The notes under the pieces are model-generated. The model worked only from the letters and a program-made list of their open reading frames with translations. It did no database searches and was not told the DNA's origin. The position numbers and the translations under genes were made by a program. From Flavobacterium cheongpyeongense (GTDB lineage: Bacteria > Bacteroidota > Bacteroidia > Flavobacteriales > Flavobacteriaceae), in assembly GCF_003202435.1 (NCBI RefSeq), contig NZ_QJHK01000008.1:115805-179804 (forward strand): 64,000 nt of DNA. Direction: 5' to 3'. Of the stretch, positions 34,301 to 42,626 are shown one piece after another (the first letter of the stretch is position 1; each line of letters begins with the position of its first letter).

Positions 34301-34879
34301 GTGTTTACCGGAAAAAGCCTGTCGCTTAAGGAAGAAATAAAAATTAAAAAATATGCAGATTCCATAATTGTAAAAACCGCACATTCTTATCAGAGAATGC
34401 TCGACGAAGTATCACTTTTCCTGCATTTGGTTGAAGAAAACAAAAATCCGGACGGTAAAAAAGATAACCATAGGAAACTGAATTTGCTGAATAACATTTT
34501 GTTTGATAAAACTGTTTTGATCGTAGATGATGATGTTCGTAATATTTATTCTCTTACAAAAGCTCTCGAAGTATTTAAAATGAATGTAATTACGGCATTT
34601 GATGGCAAAGAAGCCATAAAAATGCTTGAAGAAAATCCAAATACAGATATTGTTTTACTGGATATGATGATGCCCAATATGGACGGTTATGAAACGGCAG
34701 AAAAAATACGAAGTAATTCAAAACATTTAACCTTACCGCTTATTGCAGTTACAGCAAAAGCAATGACAGGAGACCGGGAAAAATGCATCAAAGCAGGTGC
34801 TTCAGATTATATCACAAAGCCTGTCGATATTGATCAGCTGCTCTCATTACTCAGGGTCTGGCTGTATGATAAAGTTTAA
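31310..34879 (+). CDS. Large hybrid sensor kinase: CHASE3-HAMP-GAF-HisKA-HATPase-REC-REC-REC
   Basis: A 1189-residue inner-membrane hybrid kinase. Transmembrane helices at about 11-33 and 180-201 enclose a CHASE3-type periplasmic domain (FVVTDAQTSMRGYLITG). A HAMP-like segment (202-275), a GAF-type sensor (280-430) and a long coiled coil (435-515) follow. His529 is in the H-box MSHELRTPLNS. The ATPase domain spans about 630-750. Three receivers start near 798, 920 and 1066. The first and third keep phospho-acceptor aspartates (VLLDIELP, VLLDMMMP) and lysines (LDKPV, ITKPVD); the second has VILDMGIP but VKTAH instead of the usual KP loop. It signals to the lone receiver, CheR and CheB encoded next. 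Confidence 0.92.
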   Translation: MKQNNFKRNLLISSLISLLILTISSTASFLSIKSLLKSNYWVNHTQEVIYNLNEGIFVVTDAQTSMRGYLITGKEEFLSQYNDAEKKSDSFFNRLDQLTDDNPSQQKNLQEIRYNTHIFYKYLNNQVVKKRIGKDTVSFDLDEGKKMMDELRSYYKRIENSEQVLLKERNENSERYGNYSVILIIAAFIIAFIITIVFLLRILKDHNERSFLQEELERKDKETAERIKAISTIASHISKGNYDIRVDDTKSDALGSMGESLNSMGVSLQTTFDLLSQKEWLQTGIAKLNNVMIGDKELERLSKDVIEFLCQYTKSSAGVIYAVDGDELYAISGYSYLPDKNREHIKTGQGLIGQCVVSRKILELKSFSENDVQITYALGEIKPKHIIAVPLIDTQVEGAFELASVKEYTAIDLEFLQAVSNNIAIAIKSTQNRKRVLELLEETQAQSEELRIQHTEMEAMNAELETQTEKLQASEEELRVQQEELEQTNKELSERSVLLQERNTEIQKKSEALELTTRYKSEFLANMSHELRTPLNSILLLSRLLSENNNKSMNSEEIEFAKVIQSSGNSLLGLIDEILDLSKIEAGKMELEFLDVTTKEITDNLSNLFTIVAKEKKIDFEIISKDAPAVIKTDKMRLEQILKNLISNAIKFTEKGSVSLEIKVNDDDDKIICFIVKDTGIGIPLDKQPLIFEAFQQADGSTKRKYGGTGLGLSISRELAKLLNGEIILHSKENEGSSFTLCLPVFGSSLKKNTALKTPPIEIDEQEEKKQETQNKYISMVIPEEVADDRNSITENDKVILIVEDDINFAKSLLTFSRKKGYKAVVVVRGDYALNFALLYRPIGVLLDIELPVKSGWEILEELKNNSKTKHIPVHVMSSHKLKQESLLKGAVDFLDKPVAFEKIPDVFIRIEHIINKEAQKVLIIEDNPKHAKALSYFLESYNINSEIKSEVSEGLKALNKSEVDCVILDMGIPDKHAYEILDNVKKNPGLENLPVIVFTGKSLSLKEEIKIKKYADSIIVKTAHSYQRMLDEVSLFLHLVEENKNPDGKKDNHRKLNLLNNILFDKTVLIVDDDVRNIYSLTKALEVFKMNVITAFDGKEAIKMLEENPNTDIVLLDMMMPNMDGYETAEKIRSNSKHLTLPLIAVTAKAMTGDREKCIKAGASDYITKPVDIDQLLSLLRVWLYDKV

Positions 34880-34895
34880 TAAAAAGTAGTAAAAA

Positions 34896-35261
34896 ATGAA
34901 TAAAAAACGACTTTTAATTATAGATGACGATTCCAGAAATATTTTTGCACTGGAGAATACACTACGTGCCAAATCATTTGACTGTTTATCATGTCAGAGT
35001 GCAGAGGAAGCTTTGAAAATATTAAATTCTGATAAAAATATTAAAGCAGTGTTAATTGATATGATGATGCCTGATATGGATGGTTATGAGGCAATTCCTT
35101 TAATAAAAAAAATCCCGTCGCATGAGTCAACTTTCATTATAGCCGTAACAGCTCAGGCGATGGCAGGAGATAAAGAAAAATGTATGGAGGCAGGTGCAGA
35201 TGATTATATTTCTAAACCCGTTGATGTAGATAAATTACTTTTAATATTAAGCAAAATTTAA
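34896..35261 (+). CDS. Stand-alone receiver domain protein
   Basis: A 121-residue CheY-like protein containing only a receiver: IIDDDSRN, phospho-acceptor in AVLIDMMMPDMDG, threonine in IAVTAQAMAG and lysine in DYISKPVD. It closely resembles the third receiver of the preceding hybrid kinase (NIxxL, MMMPxMDGYE, AxAMxGDxEKCxxAGAxDYIxKPVD), suggesting origin by duplication. It lies 16 bases downstream of that gene and 7 bases before CheR. No output domain. Confidence 0.93.
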   Translation: MNKKRLLIIDDDSRNIFALENTLRAKSFDCLSCQSAEEALKILNSDKNIKAVLIDMMMPDMDGYEAIPLIKKIPSHESTFIIAVTAQAMAGDKEKCMEAGADDYISKPVDVDKLLLILSKI

Positions 35262-35268
35262 AGTTGTT

Positions 35269-36078
35269 ATGATAGAAGATATCGAACTGGAAACCCTTAT
35301 TAATGAAGTATATGAATATTATGGTTTTGATTTTGGTAGTTATTCAAGAGCCTCTTTAAAAAGACGTGTTAACAGGATATATCAGTTGGACGGGTTCTCA
35401 CATTTTGAACAATTTTTATCAAAAGTGAGATATGATCCTGAATATTTCAGACACATGGTTGATGAAATTACAGTAAATGTTACCGAAATGTTTCGTGATC
35501 CTTCTTTTTATAAGGTTATTCGAAATCAAATCCTCCCGTTATTGGATGCAAAACCTTTTATTCGTTTATGGCACGCAGGCTGTTCAACAGGTGAAGAAGT
35601 GTATTCAATGGCAATTTTATTAAAGGAAGCAGGATTACTGCATAAATCTTTAATCTATGCCACAGATATAAATGTAAAAGTACTTGAAACAGCAAAAAAA
35701 GGAATCTTTCCGTTAAGAATGATGAAAGAGTATTCTGAAAATTACAGGGATTCAGGCGGGAAAGAAGATTTTTCGAATTATTATACAGCAAATTACGGTA
35801 TTGCAAAGTTTAATGAAGATCTGGCTCAAAAAATGGTTTTTTCGCAGCACAACTTAGTTTCTGATACCTCGTTTAATGAATTTGATGTGATTTTTTGCCG
35901 AAATGTTCTGATTTATTTTGATAATGATTTACAAAAAAGAGCCATCAATTTATTTGATGACAGCCTTGCCCTGTTGGGCTTTCTCGCTTTAGGAACAAAA
36001 GAAACCATAAAGTATTCAGTATCCCCGGGCAAGTATAAACAATTAGATAGGGAAAAAATATGGAGAAAGATCAGATAA
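35269..36078 (+). CDS. CheR-type glutamate O-methyltransferase
   Basis: A 269-residue S-adenosylmethionine-dependent methyltransferase of the CheR family. The N-terminal helical domain (YGFDFGSYSRASLKRRVNRI) precedes the AdoMet-binding domain with WHAGCSTGEEVYSMAI, YATDINVKVLETA and FDVIFCRNVLIYF. It overlaps the next gene by 19 bases. No methyl-accepting chemoreceptor or CheA is encoded nearby, so its target is probably a sensor kinase of this operon rather than a chemoreceptor; that is inference. Confidence 0.93.
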   Translation: MIEDIELETLINEVYEYYGFDFGSYSRASLKRRVNRIYQLDGFSHFEQFLSKVRYDPEYFRHMVDEITVNVTEMFRDPSFYKVIRNQILPLLDAKPFIRLWHAGCSTGEEVYSMAILLKEAGLLHKSLIYATDINVKVLETAKKGIFPLRMMKEYSENYRDSGGKEDFSNYYTANYGIAKFNEDLAQKMVFSQHNLVSDTSFNEFDVIFCRNVLIYFDNDLQKRAINLFDDSLALLGFLALGTKETIKYSVSPGKYKQLDREKIWRKIR

Positions 36079-36644
36079 ATTCACATTTTAAGGTACTAAT
36101 TATAGGAGGTTCAGCGGGAAGTTTAAGTGTACTAATGCAGGTTTTACCACAATTAACTGCAATTAAATCTTTTGCAATCGTAATTGTTGTACATCGAAAA
36201 AGTACAGATGAACAAACGCTTGAAAAACTAATTGACTTAAAATCAGTTGTAAAACTAAGACAGGTTGAAGACAAAGTGCGACTATTACCGGGATTTATTT
36301 ATGTTGCACCTTCAAATTATCATTTGTTATTTGAAAAAAATCATAAGCTATCACTTGATACTTCCGAAAAGGTAAATTACAGCAGACCAAGTATTGATGT
36401 CTCTTTTGAGTCAGCAGCTGAGGTATATAAAAATCTACTGATAGGAATTTTATTGTCCGGATCAAATGCTGACGGAACCAACGGTTTAAAAGCAATTCAA
36501 AAAGAAGGCGGTACTATTGTTGTTCAAAATCCCGAAACAGCTGATATGCCCTTTATGCCTAATAATGCTATACAAAATATGACACCGGATTATGTTTTAA
36601 ATATTCCGGAAATTATACAATTTATCTGCACAATAGGTAATTAA
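36060..36644 (+). CDS. CheB-type methylesterase domain protein
   Basis: A 194-residue protein consisting of the CheB catalytic domain only, without the N-terminal receiver of classical CheB. The catalytic serine is in LIIGGSAGSLSVL, a histidine is in IVVHRKST, and the aspartate lies in LLSGSNADGTNGLKAIQ; NPETADMPFMPNNAI is the typical final segment. It starts 19 bases before the CheR stop, so translation is coupled. With CheR it should set the methylation state of a partner in this operon. Confidence 0.92.
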   Translation: MEKDQINSHFKVLIIGGSAGSLSVLMQVLPQLTAIKSFAIVIVVHRKSTDEQTLEKLIDLKSVVKLRQVEDKVRLLPGFIYVAPSNYHLLFEKNHKLSLDTSEKVNYSRPSIDVSFESAAEVYKNLLIGILLSGSNADGTNGLKAIQKEGGTIVVQNPETADMPFMPNNAIQNMTPDYVLNIPEIIQFICTIGN

Positions 36645-36693
36645 CTTTAATTATTTTAGCAGCTTTAAAAGCTAACTATAATAAAGTACTTTA

Positions 36694-38391
36694 ATGAATT
36701 CACCTGTGTATGTTTTAGGAACCGGACTTTCACACAACGGATCGGCAGTTTTATTAAAAAACGGACGTGTTTGTGTGGGTATTGAAAAAGAACGATTAAG
36801 CCGGATTAAACATGATGGGGGAAATGATAATCTGGCAGTTCAGTATTGCCTGGAGGCAGAGGGAATTGAATTAAAAGATATTTCCCTGGTAGTACAGTGT
36901 GCTAATTTTGAAATCCCGGATCGCAATCAATACAAAGGCAAAAGACTCTTTGCAGAAGTTCCGAATTTAAAAATAATTGACATTTCACACCATTTAGCAC
37001 ATGCTTACAGCGCAGTAGGTACCTGTCCTTTTTCTGAATGTGCTGTAATGGTTATTGATGGATGCGGGAGTCCGCTTGACCAGTTTCTAAAATTGCATCC
37101 TGAACAAAAACAATATATTAGTCCTGAAATTCTGGAGCAAGATCAGATGATGTGCGAAAAAGACAGCTTTTATCATTTTGACGGACAAAAATTAATTCCG
37201 TTAATGAAGGATTTCAGTAAAATGGCTGAAAGGTCAGAGCGTTTATTTTCACTTCCTACAACGCAGCACTCCATTGGCGGATTCTATGCATCTGTAAGTC
37301 ATTATGTTTTTGGTGATATGGATGATGTAGGGAAATTAATGGGACTTGCGCCATTTGGAAACTCCGGAACTTATGATTTTGAGGCTTTTAAATTTGAACC
37401 GGATAATTTGTTTGTAAATGAGGGCTGGAAAAATGAATTTAAAAATCCGTCAAAAGGATATGAATATTTCAAAAGCAATTTTGATTATTATGCTAATGTA
37501 GCAAAATGGGCTCAGGAGCAGGTAGAAAAGGCAGTTTTAAAATGCATTCATAACCGGTTGGAAAAATTTCCTCATAAAAATTTATGTTATACAGGCGGAG
37601 TCGCACTTAATGCCGTTGCAAATGCCAAACTACAGGATAGTAAAATAGTTGAAAATATATATTTTGAACCAGCTGCCGCAGATAATGGTTTGGCACTTGG
37701 CTGTGCATTTTACGGCTGGTTAGAATATTTAAAAATGCCAAAAGTACCTCACGATGGCAGTACCTGTTTTGGTAAGACATACTCAGATTATGAAATCGAA
37801 AAAGCGATTAATAACCTTGAAAATAAAAAATACAATCCTGTAAAGTTTTCAGACGAAAATGAGCTCGTAAAGTTTTGTGCCGAAAAATTAAATCAGGGAA
37901 AAACAATAGCGTGGTTTCAGTCGGGAGCAGAATTTGGACCTCGTTCTTTGGGACGAAGAAGTATCTTGGCGCATCCCGGAATTGAGGGAATCAAAGATCA
38001 TATCAATCTGGATATTAAATTCAGGGAAGATTTTCGTCCGTTTGCACCGGCAGTTTTAAAAGAAAAAGCAGACAAATATTTTGTGCAGGGAAGAAATAGT
38101 CCTTATATGATTTTAGTAGATAAAACAAAACCGGAATATTTAGAAAAGCTCAAAAACGTAACGCATCGGGATGGTTCAGCACGCGTACAGACTGTTGAAG
38201 AAAGCTGGAATCCGAAGTTTGTAAAATTGCTTACGGCATTTTATGCACAAAGCAGAATCGCAGTCGTACTGAATACAAGCCTGAACAAAAAAGGGATGCC
38301 AATTGTTGAAACCCCACAAGAGGCGCTTCATTTATTTGAAATGACAGCTTTGGATATTTTGGTTTTAGAAAATTATGTTTTAGAAAAGTGA
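36694..38391 (+). CDS. NodU/CmcH-family carbamoyltransferase
   Basis: A 565-residue enzyme that transfers a carbamoyl group from carbamoyl phosphate (via carbamoyl-adenylate) to a hydroxyl group. The N-terminal Kae1-like domain has VLGTGLSHNGSAVLL, the metal-binding ISHHLAHAYSA, MVIDGCGSP and CYTGGVALNAVANAKL. The C-terminal YrdC-like domain has WFQSGAEFGPRSLGRRSILA, FREDFRPFAPAVL and VLNTSLNKKGMPIVETP. Length is normal. Members act on antibiotics, Nod factors or sugars. It converges on the hydroxylase gene six bases away. Substrate unknown. Confidence 0.93.
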   Translation: MNSPVYVLGTGLSHNGSAVLLKNGRVCVGIEKERLSRIKHDGGNDNLAVQYCLEAEGIELKDISLVVQCANFEIPDRNQYKGKRLFAEVPNLKIIDISHHLAHAYSAVGTCPFSECAVMVIDGCGSPLDQFLKLHPEQKQYISPEILEQDQMMCEKDSFYHFDGQKLIPLMKDFSKMAERSERLFSLPTTQHSIGGFYASVSHYVFGDMDDVGKLMGLAPFGNSGTYDFEAFKFEPDNLFVNEGWKNEFKNPSKGYEYFKSNFDYYANVAKWAQEQVEKAVLKCIHNRLEKFPHKNLCYTGGVALNAVANAKLQDSKIVENIYFEPAAADNGLALGCAFYGWLEYLKMPKVPHDGSTCFGKTYSDYEIEKAINNLENKKYNPVKFSDENELVKFCAEKLNQGKTIAWFQSGAEFGPRSLGRRSILAHPGIEGIKDHINLDIKFREDFRPFAPAVLKEKADKYFVQGRNSPYMILVDKTKPEYLEKLKNVTHRDGSARVQTVEESWNPKFVKLLTAFYAQSRIAVVLNTSLNKKGMPIVETPQEALHLFEMTALDILVLENYVLEK

Positions 38392-38397
38392 TTTAAT

Positions 38398-39087
38398 TTA
38401 CTCCAAATCGTTCAAAATAGCATCTAAATTTGGCGGGTTCATTCGTTTCAGTTCTGCAATCATAAGTTGTTTTTCCTTTTCGGAAATTTTTGTAGCAGGC
38501 CGTACAAAATCATTTTGATCGGCTTCCTTAAAAAATAAACGATCAGTCCATTCATTGCGAAGTCCGTCAATAACTAAATGAATACGATCTTCAGACCCTC
38601 GGTTAGCTACCGAATGGATAAAGTTTGCATCAATATACCAGCATTCGCCTTCATTCATAATCAGTCGATTACCATCCAAAACAAATTCAACGTCACTATT
38701 TGTAATGATAGGAATATGCAATCTGAAACAGCCGTCCTCATATCCAAGACAATTGTCACGATGAGGTTTGACTGTTGCACCAACATCTAATTTCAGCAAG
38801 CGGACAGCCGTTTTTTCGAATAAAAAGCTATTTAATATTTCTTCAAAATAACTACAGGAATCCAGAATTTCGGTAGCAACGAGTTTATCCTCACCATTTG
38901 GCAGTGCAAAAATAGAATTCGATTTTCCGTTTTGCGACATTAAGGCAATCGAAGTCCATTTTCCGGAATAATCATTTGTATTATAATGATTTATCCAGTT
39001 TTTATCGATGATTTTATAAACATCATTTTTAAGTTTTTCTGGATCAAAAAACATCGGGAACTTTATTGAGCGTACAAGTTTATCCAT
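38398..39087 (-). CDS. Aspartyl/asparaginyl beta-hydroxylase-like dioxygenase
   Basis: A 229-residue Fe(II)/2-oxoglutarate dioxygenase-type protein. The jelly-roll core shows KPHRDNCLG, in which histidine and aspartate are candidate iron ligands, then LHIPIITN, EGECWYIDANFIHSVANRG with a further histidine, and RIHLVIDGL with an arginine for 2-oxoglutarate. Bacterial members hydroxylate amino acids in proteins or natural products. It is the last gene of a three-gene unit (39607, 39091, 38398) with gaps of 9 and 3 bases. Substrate unknown. Confidence 0.88.
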   Translation of the reverse strand: MDKLVRSIKFPMFFDPEKLKNDVYKIIDKNWINHYNTNDYSGKWTSIALMSQNGKSNSIFALPNGEDKLVATEILDSCSYFEEILNSFLFEKTAVRLLKLDVGATVKPHRDNCLGYEDGCFRLHIPIITNSDVEFVLDGNRLIMNEGECWYIDANFIHSVANRGSEDRIHLVIDGLRNEWTDRLFFKEADQNDFVRPATKISEKEKQLMIAELKRMNPPNLDAILNDLE

Positions 39088-39090
39088 AAT

Positions 39091-39597
39091 TTAATCTCTT
39101 AGCCATTTCAGCATTTTTGGAAAAGCTTCTTTATCTTCTTTAGCTGCACGTTCTTTTCCTAAAGCAAGTCCTGCCCATTCCAGAAAGGGTAATCCAATAT
39201 AATTTTCATTGGTAAAATTTGAAATCAGCCATTTTGATTCATTTTTGTATCCGTTGGGATGAAATACAAATTCAATAGGCAACTCTAAATGTTGTGCTGC
39301 AGCAAAAGACCATAAAATAGCCCCTATTTCTTCGCCTTGTGAAGGCCAGTCTGAAGCCATTTTATCCGTTCCTGCAATTTTTCTTTCGGCAGAGGTTGTA
39401 ACAGCCAGATGCCCAGCCTCGTGAAGGATGTCTCCAGGATATAATAATTTTTCGAAATCAATATAAAGACAGTTTGGCCCTAAACTCAATCCGGGCAAAA
39501 AAGAAGTTTCGAGTACTTTCTCAAACACGTCTATCCCGATTTCGTTTAAGAATCCCAGGATTTTTTTTAATTCAAAAGATTGATTTTGTACGGTCAT
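39091..39597 (-). CDS. Conserved protein with an HEAGH zinc-binding-like motif
   Basis: A 168-residue soluble protein. The segment LLYPGDILHEAGHLAVTTSA contains HEAGH, the pattern seen in zinc metallopeptidases, and GEEIGAILWSFAAAQHLEL could supply a third ligand. No signal peptide. It is encoded between the PP-loop ATPase and the hydroxylase with very short gaps, so they should act together. I do not recognise a named family; it may be a catalytic peptidase or only a metal-binding fold. Confidence 0.65.
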   Translation of the reverse strand: MTVQNQSFELKKILGFLNEIGIDVFEKVLETSFLPGLSLGPNCLYIDFEKLLYPGDILHEAGHLAVTTSAERKIAGTDKMASDWPSQGEEIGAILWSFAAAQHLELPIEFVFHPNGYKNESKWLISNFTNENYIGLPFLEWAGLALGKERAAKEDKEAFPKMLKWLRD

Positions 39598-39606
39598 TTT
39601 AATAAA

Positions 39607-40377
39607 TTATTTCGCAATTAAATCGGTGTACCAGAATCCATAATCAAATGCATCGGTTGCGTTTGTGTCGCAGGCCGTATTCGAAGAATCCTGATTTTTA
39701 GGCTTTTCATATTTACGATAAACGGTTTCACCAATTTCAAAACTAATTGGTTCTGAAAAAACAGGACCATCAAAAGTAAAAGTATGAAATTCTCCGTTTT
39801 CACCACAAACATCTACATTTTCCGGTAAATCATTTATAAAATCCTGATCTATAATCCGGCCAACAAAACTTTTATCGAGGTAACGTTCGTTTACACACAC
39901 AACAATAGTTTTAAACCCTAAGCTGATAAACTCCTGAATTAACTCTTGTGTTGAAATTTTCCACAAAGGAAATTCGGCTTCAAAGCCAATTTCGGCTAAT
40001 TTATCTTCACGGTATTTTCGTAAATCTTCCAGAAAAATATCTCCAAAAACCGAATGTGTGATGCCTTGTTTTTGCAGTTCAGATAATGTTTCAGTCATGA
40101 CATTTTCATAAACTTCCATGGTTGGCATCTCTGGAATCTGCATTATTTTTAAAGGTAAACCAATACTTTTTGCCTGAGCTTCGAGCAATGCTACACGTAC
40201 ACCGTGCATCGAAATTCGCTGATATTGCTGGTTGACACTTGTTAATAAACATTCTATTTTAAAATCAGAATTTTGAAGGATTTTGTATAAAGCCAGAGCA
40301 GAATCTTTTCCGCTGCTCCAGTTAAATAAAGCTTTTTTAGATGTTGACACGATTGTATAATTTTCTAATGTAAACAT
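39607..40377 (-). CDS. PP-loop ATP-binding protein, diphthine-ammonia ligase (Dph6/DUF71) family
   Basis: A 256-residue protein with the PP-loop FNWSSGKDSALALYKIL near the N-terminus, which binds ATP for adenylation. The family segments MHGVRVALLEAQA, VFGDIFLEDLRKYRE and DVCGENGEFHTFTFDGPVF are all present and define the Dph6/MJ0570-like group. In eukaryotes this domain amidates diphthine, but bacteria lack diphthamide, so the bacterial substrate is different and unknown. It is the first gene of the hydroxylase unit. Confidence 0.85.
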   Translation of the reverse strand: MFTLENYTIVSTSKKALFNWSSGKDSALALYKILQNSDFKIECLLTSVNQQYQRISMHGVRVALLEAQAKSIGLPLKIMQIPEMPTMEVYENVMTETLSELQKQGITHSVFGDIFLEDLRKYREDKLAEIGFEAEFPLWKISTQELIQEFISLGFKTIVVCVNERYLDKSFVGRIIDQDFINDLPENVDVCGENGEFHTFTFDGPVFSEPISFEIGETVYRKYEKPKNQDSSNTACDTNATDAFDYGFWYTDLIAK

Positions 40378-40411
40378 ACAAATTTCATTCGATTTGTTGA
40401 TGAAACCTTTG

Positions 40412-40419
40412 TAACTTTG
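40412..40419 (+). promoter_or_regulatory. -7 box for the M1 peptidase gene
   Basis: TAACTTTG, 23 bases upstream of ATG 40443. The nearest TTG is only 15 bases away, closer than usual. Confidence 0.5.
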
Positions 40420-40442
40420 GATTTTGCCTTCAATTTAATTCA

Positions 40443-42509
40443 ATGAAATACATTCTATTATTTTTCACCGTCTTGGGTTTTGCACAACAAACCCAATTTG
40501 TCGATTTTAAATCCGTTTCCGCACAATTAAAAATAAATGCCAATGAAAAATCGGTTTCAGGTTTGGCTGACTATCAATTTGAAGTTTTGAAACCAGTTGA
40601 CACCATTAATATTGATGCCAGAAACATGGAATTTTCAAAAGTAGAAATTAACCAAAAACGAGCTGTTTTTATTAATACGGGAAAGCAATTGCAAATCATA
40701 GATCATTTTCAGAAAGGAAAAAATCAGTTGACTTTTGAATATTCTGTTAAACCAAAACAGGCCTTGTATTTTGTTGATATTGAAAATTCTGAAGTCCAGA
40801 TTTGGACACAAGGTCAGGGAAGGTACACGAGTAACTGGTTTCCGAGTTTTGATGATGTAAATGAAAAACTCATTTTCAATTTAGGAATTTTGTACAATAA
40901 AGATTATCAGGTTCTTTCGAACGGGATTTTAAAAGAAAAGACAGAGAACAGCAATCAATTTCACTGGCAATACCAAATGAAAAAACCAATGAGTTCTTAT
41001 TTATTGATGCTTGCCATTGGGAAATTCGATAAAAGAGAATTCAAGTCAAAATCTAAAATTCCTTTAGAATATTATGTAGAGCCTAAAGATTCAGATCGTT
41101 TTGAGACCACCTATCGTTATTCTAAGCGTATTTTTGATTTTTTAGAAAAAGAAATAGGAGTGAAGTACCCGTGGAAAATCAACAGGCAAATTCCGGTTCG
41201 GGATTTTTTGTATGCCGGGATGGAAAACACCACCACCACACTTTTTGCTACGCGTTATGTAGTTGATTCCGTTGGCTTTGAAGACAGGAACTACACCAAT
41301 GTTGATGCCCACGAGTTAGCACATCATTGGTTTGGGGATTTAATAACCGCAGAAAACAGCACACATCACTGGCTGCAGGAAGGTTTTGCAACTTATTATG
41401 CTTTATTGGCCGAAAGAGAAATTTTTGGAGAGGATTATTTTTATTCGAAATTATACGATACGGCACAACAAATTAAATTTGCTTCCAGAACCGATGCAAT
41501 TCCGGTTTTGAATGCCAAGGCCAGTTCTCTGACTTTTTACGAAAAAGGAGCATGGGCGTTATTTGTTTTACATGAATCAATAGGGGATAAAGCCTTCAAA
41601 AAAGCGATAAAAAATTATTTAAAGAAATACGGATATCAAACCGTAAATACTCAGGATTTCTTTGATGAAATAAAAAAAGTATCCGGTTTTGATTTGAATA
41701 AATTTCAAAAAACCTGGCTGGAAACTACTGCTTTTGACACCCCGACAGCGAATGCCTTATTGAGTAAAAATAAAGCAATTCTGGTTCGTTTAGAAGTTGA
41801 TAAACTGAAGAAAACCCCATTGGCTGAAAAGAAGGACTATTTTTTGAAAATTTTAAATTCAGATGTTTATTATACGGTTAAAAAAGCGATCATAGATCAG
41901 ATTGAATCTGAAAAATATGACGCTAAGAAGGAACTTTTGTTATTAGCTTTAGAAAGTAATAATTTAAAAATAAGGCAATCCGTTGCTGAAACAATGAATG
42001 TGATTCCAGAAGATTTCAGAGCAGCTTATGAAACATTACTAGACGATAAATCGTATCAGACACAGGAAATTGCGCTTTATTTTTTGTGGAAGAATTTTCC
42101 TGAACGAAGAACAGAATATCTTAATAAATCTCAAAACTGGATAGGTTTTAATGAGTATAACCTTCGCACGTTATGGCTTTCATTAGCTTTATCTACAACT
42201 AATTACATTGATAATCCTGAAACTTTGATTTTAGAGTTGATTGCGTTTTCTTCTACAAAATATGAAGCTGCTACCAGACAAAATGCTCTAGAGAAACTAA
42301 TTGGTTTTGAAATTATTAACGATCAGGTTTTGAGTAATTTAGTCAATGCCACAACCCATCACATGTGGCAATTTTCTAAATTTGGAAGGGATACTATTCG
42401 ATTGTTATTAAAAAATCCTGAAAAGCGTGCTTCCTTTGAAAGAATTTTGACTAATTTGAACCCCGATGAAAAATTTCAATTGAACCGCCTTTTGGCAGAA
42501 AAAAGTTAA
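40443..42509 (+). CDS. M1-family aminopeptidase, exported
   Basis: A 688-residue zinc aminopeptidase with an N-terminal signal (ILLFFTVLGFAQQT). The N-terminal beta domain (20-200) is followed by the thermolysin-like domain with GMENTTTTLF and the zinc site HELAHHWFG (about 289-297), and the glutamate in HWLQEGFATYYALL. A helical C-terminal region (460-688) completes it. It releases N-terminal amino acids from peptides, here in the periplasm or outside. It is transcribed divergently from the PP-loop unit with its own -7 box. Confidence 0.93.
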   Translation: MKYILLFFTVLGFAQQTQFVDFKSVSAQLKINANEKSVSGLADYQFEVLKPVDTINIDARNMEFSKVEINQKRAVFINTGKQLQIIDHFQKGKNQLTFEYSVKPKQALYFVDIENSEVQIWTQGQGRYTSNWFPSFDDVNEKLIFNLGILYNKDYQVLSNGILKEKTENSNQFHWQYQMKKPMSSYLLMLAIGKFDKREFKSKSKIPLEYYVEPKDSDRFETTYRYSKRIFDFLEKEIGVKYPWKINRQIPVRDFLYAGMENTTTTLFATRYVVDSVGFEDRNYTNVDAHELAHHWFGDLITAENSTHHWLQEGFATYYALLAEREIFGEDYFYSKLYDTAQQIKFASRTDAIPVLNAKASSLTFYEKGAWALFVLHESIGDKAFKKAIKNYLKKYGYQTVNTQDFFDEIKKVSGFDLNKFQKTWLETTAFDTPTANALLSKNKAILVRLEVDKLKKTPLAEKKDYFLKILNSDVYYTVKKAIIDQIESEKYDAKKELLLLALESNNLKIRQSVAETMNVIPEDFRAAYETLLDDKSYQTQEIALYFLWKNFPERRTEYLNKSQNWIGFNEYNLRTLWLSLALSTTNYIDNPETLILELIAFSSTKYEAATRQNALEKLIGFEIINDQVLSNLVNATTHHMWQFSKFGRDTIRLLLKNPEKRASFERILTNLNPDEKFQLNRLLAEKS

Positions 42510-42626
42510 GATTTATTTATATTATTGATTCAAAAAGAAATTGATTAAAATTTCAAAACAAAAATGTTTAAAGTTTTGAGGATTAGTTGACTCATAACAC
42601 ATAACAAAAAACGCATAACTTACAAA

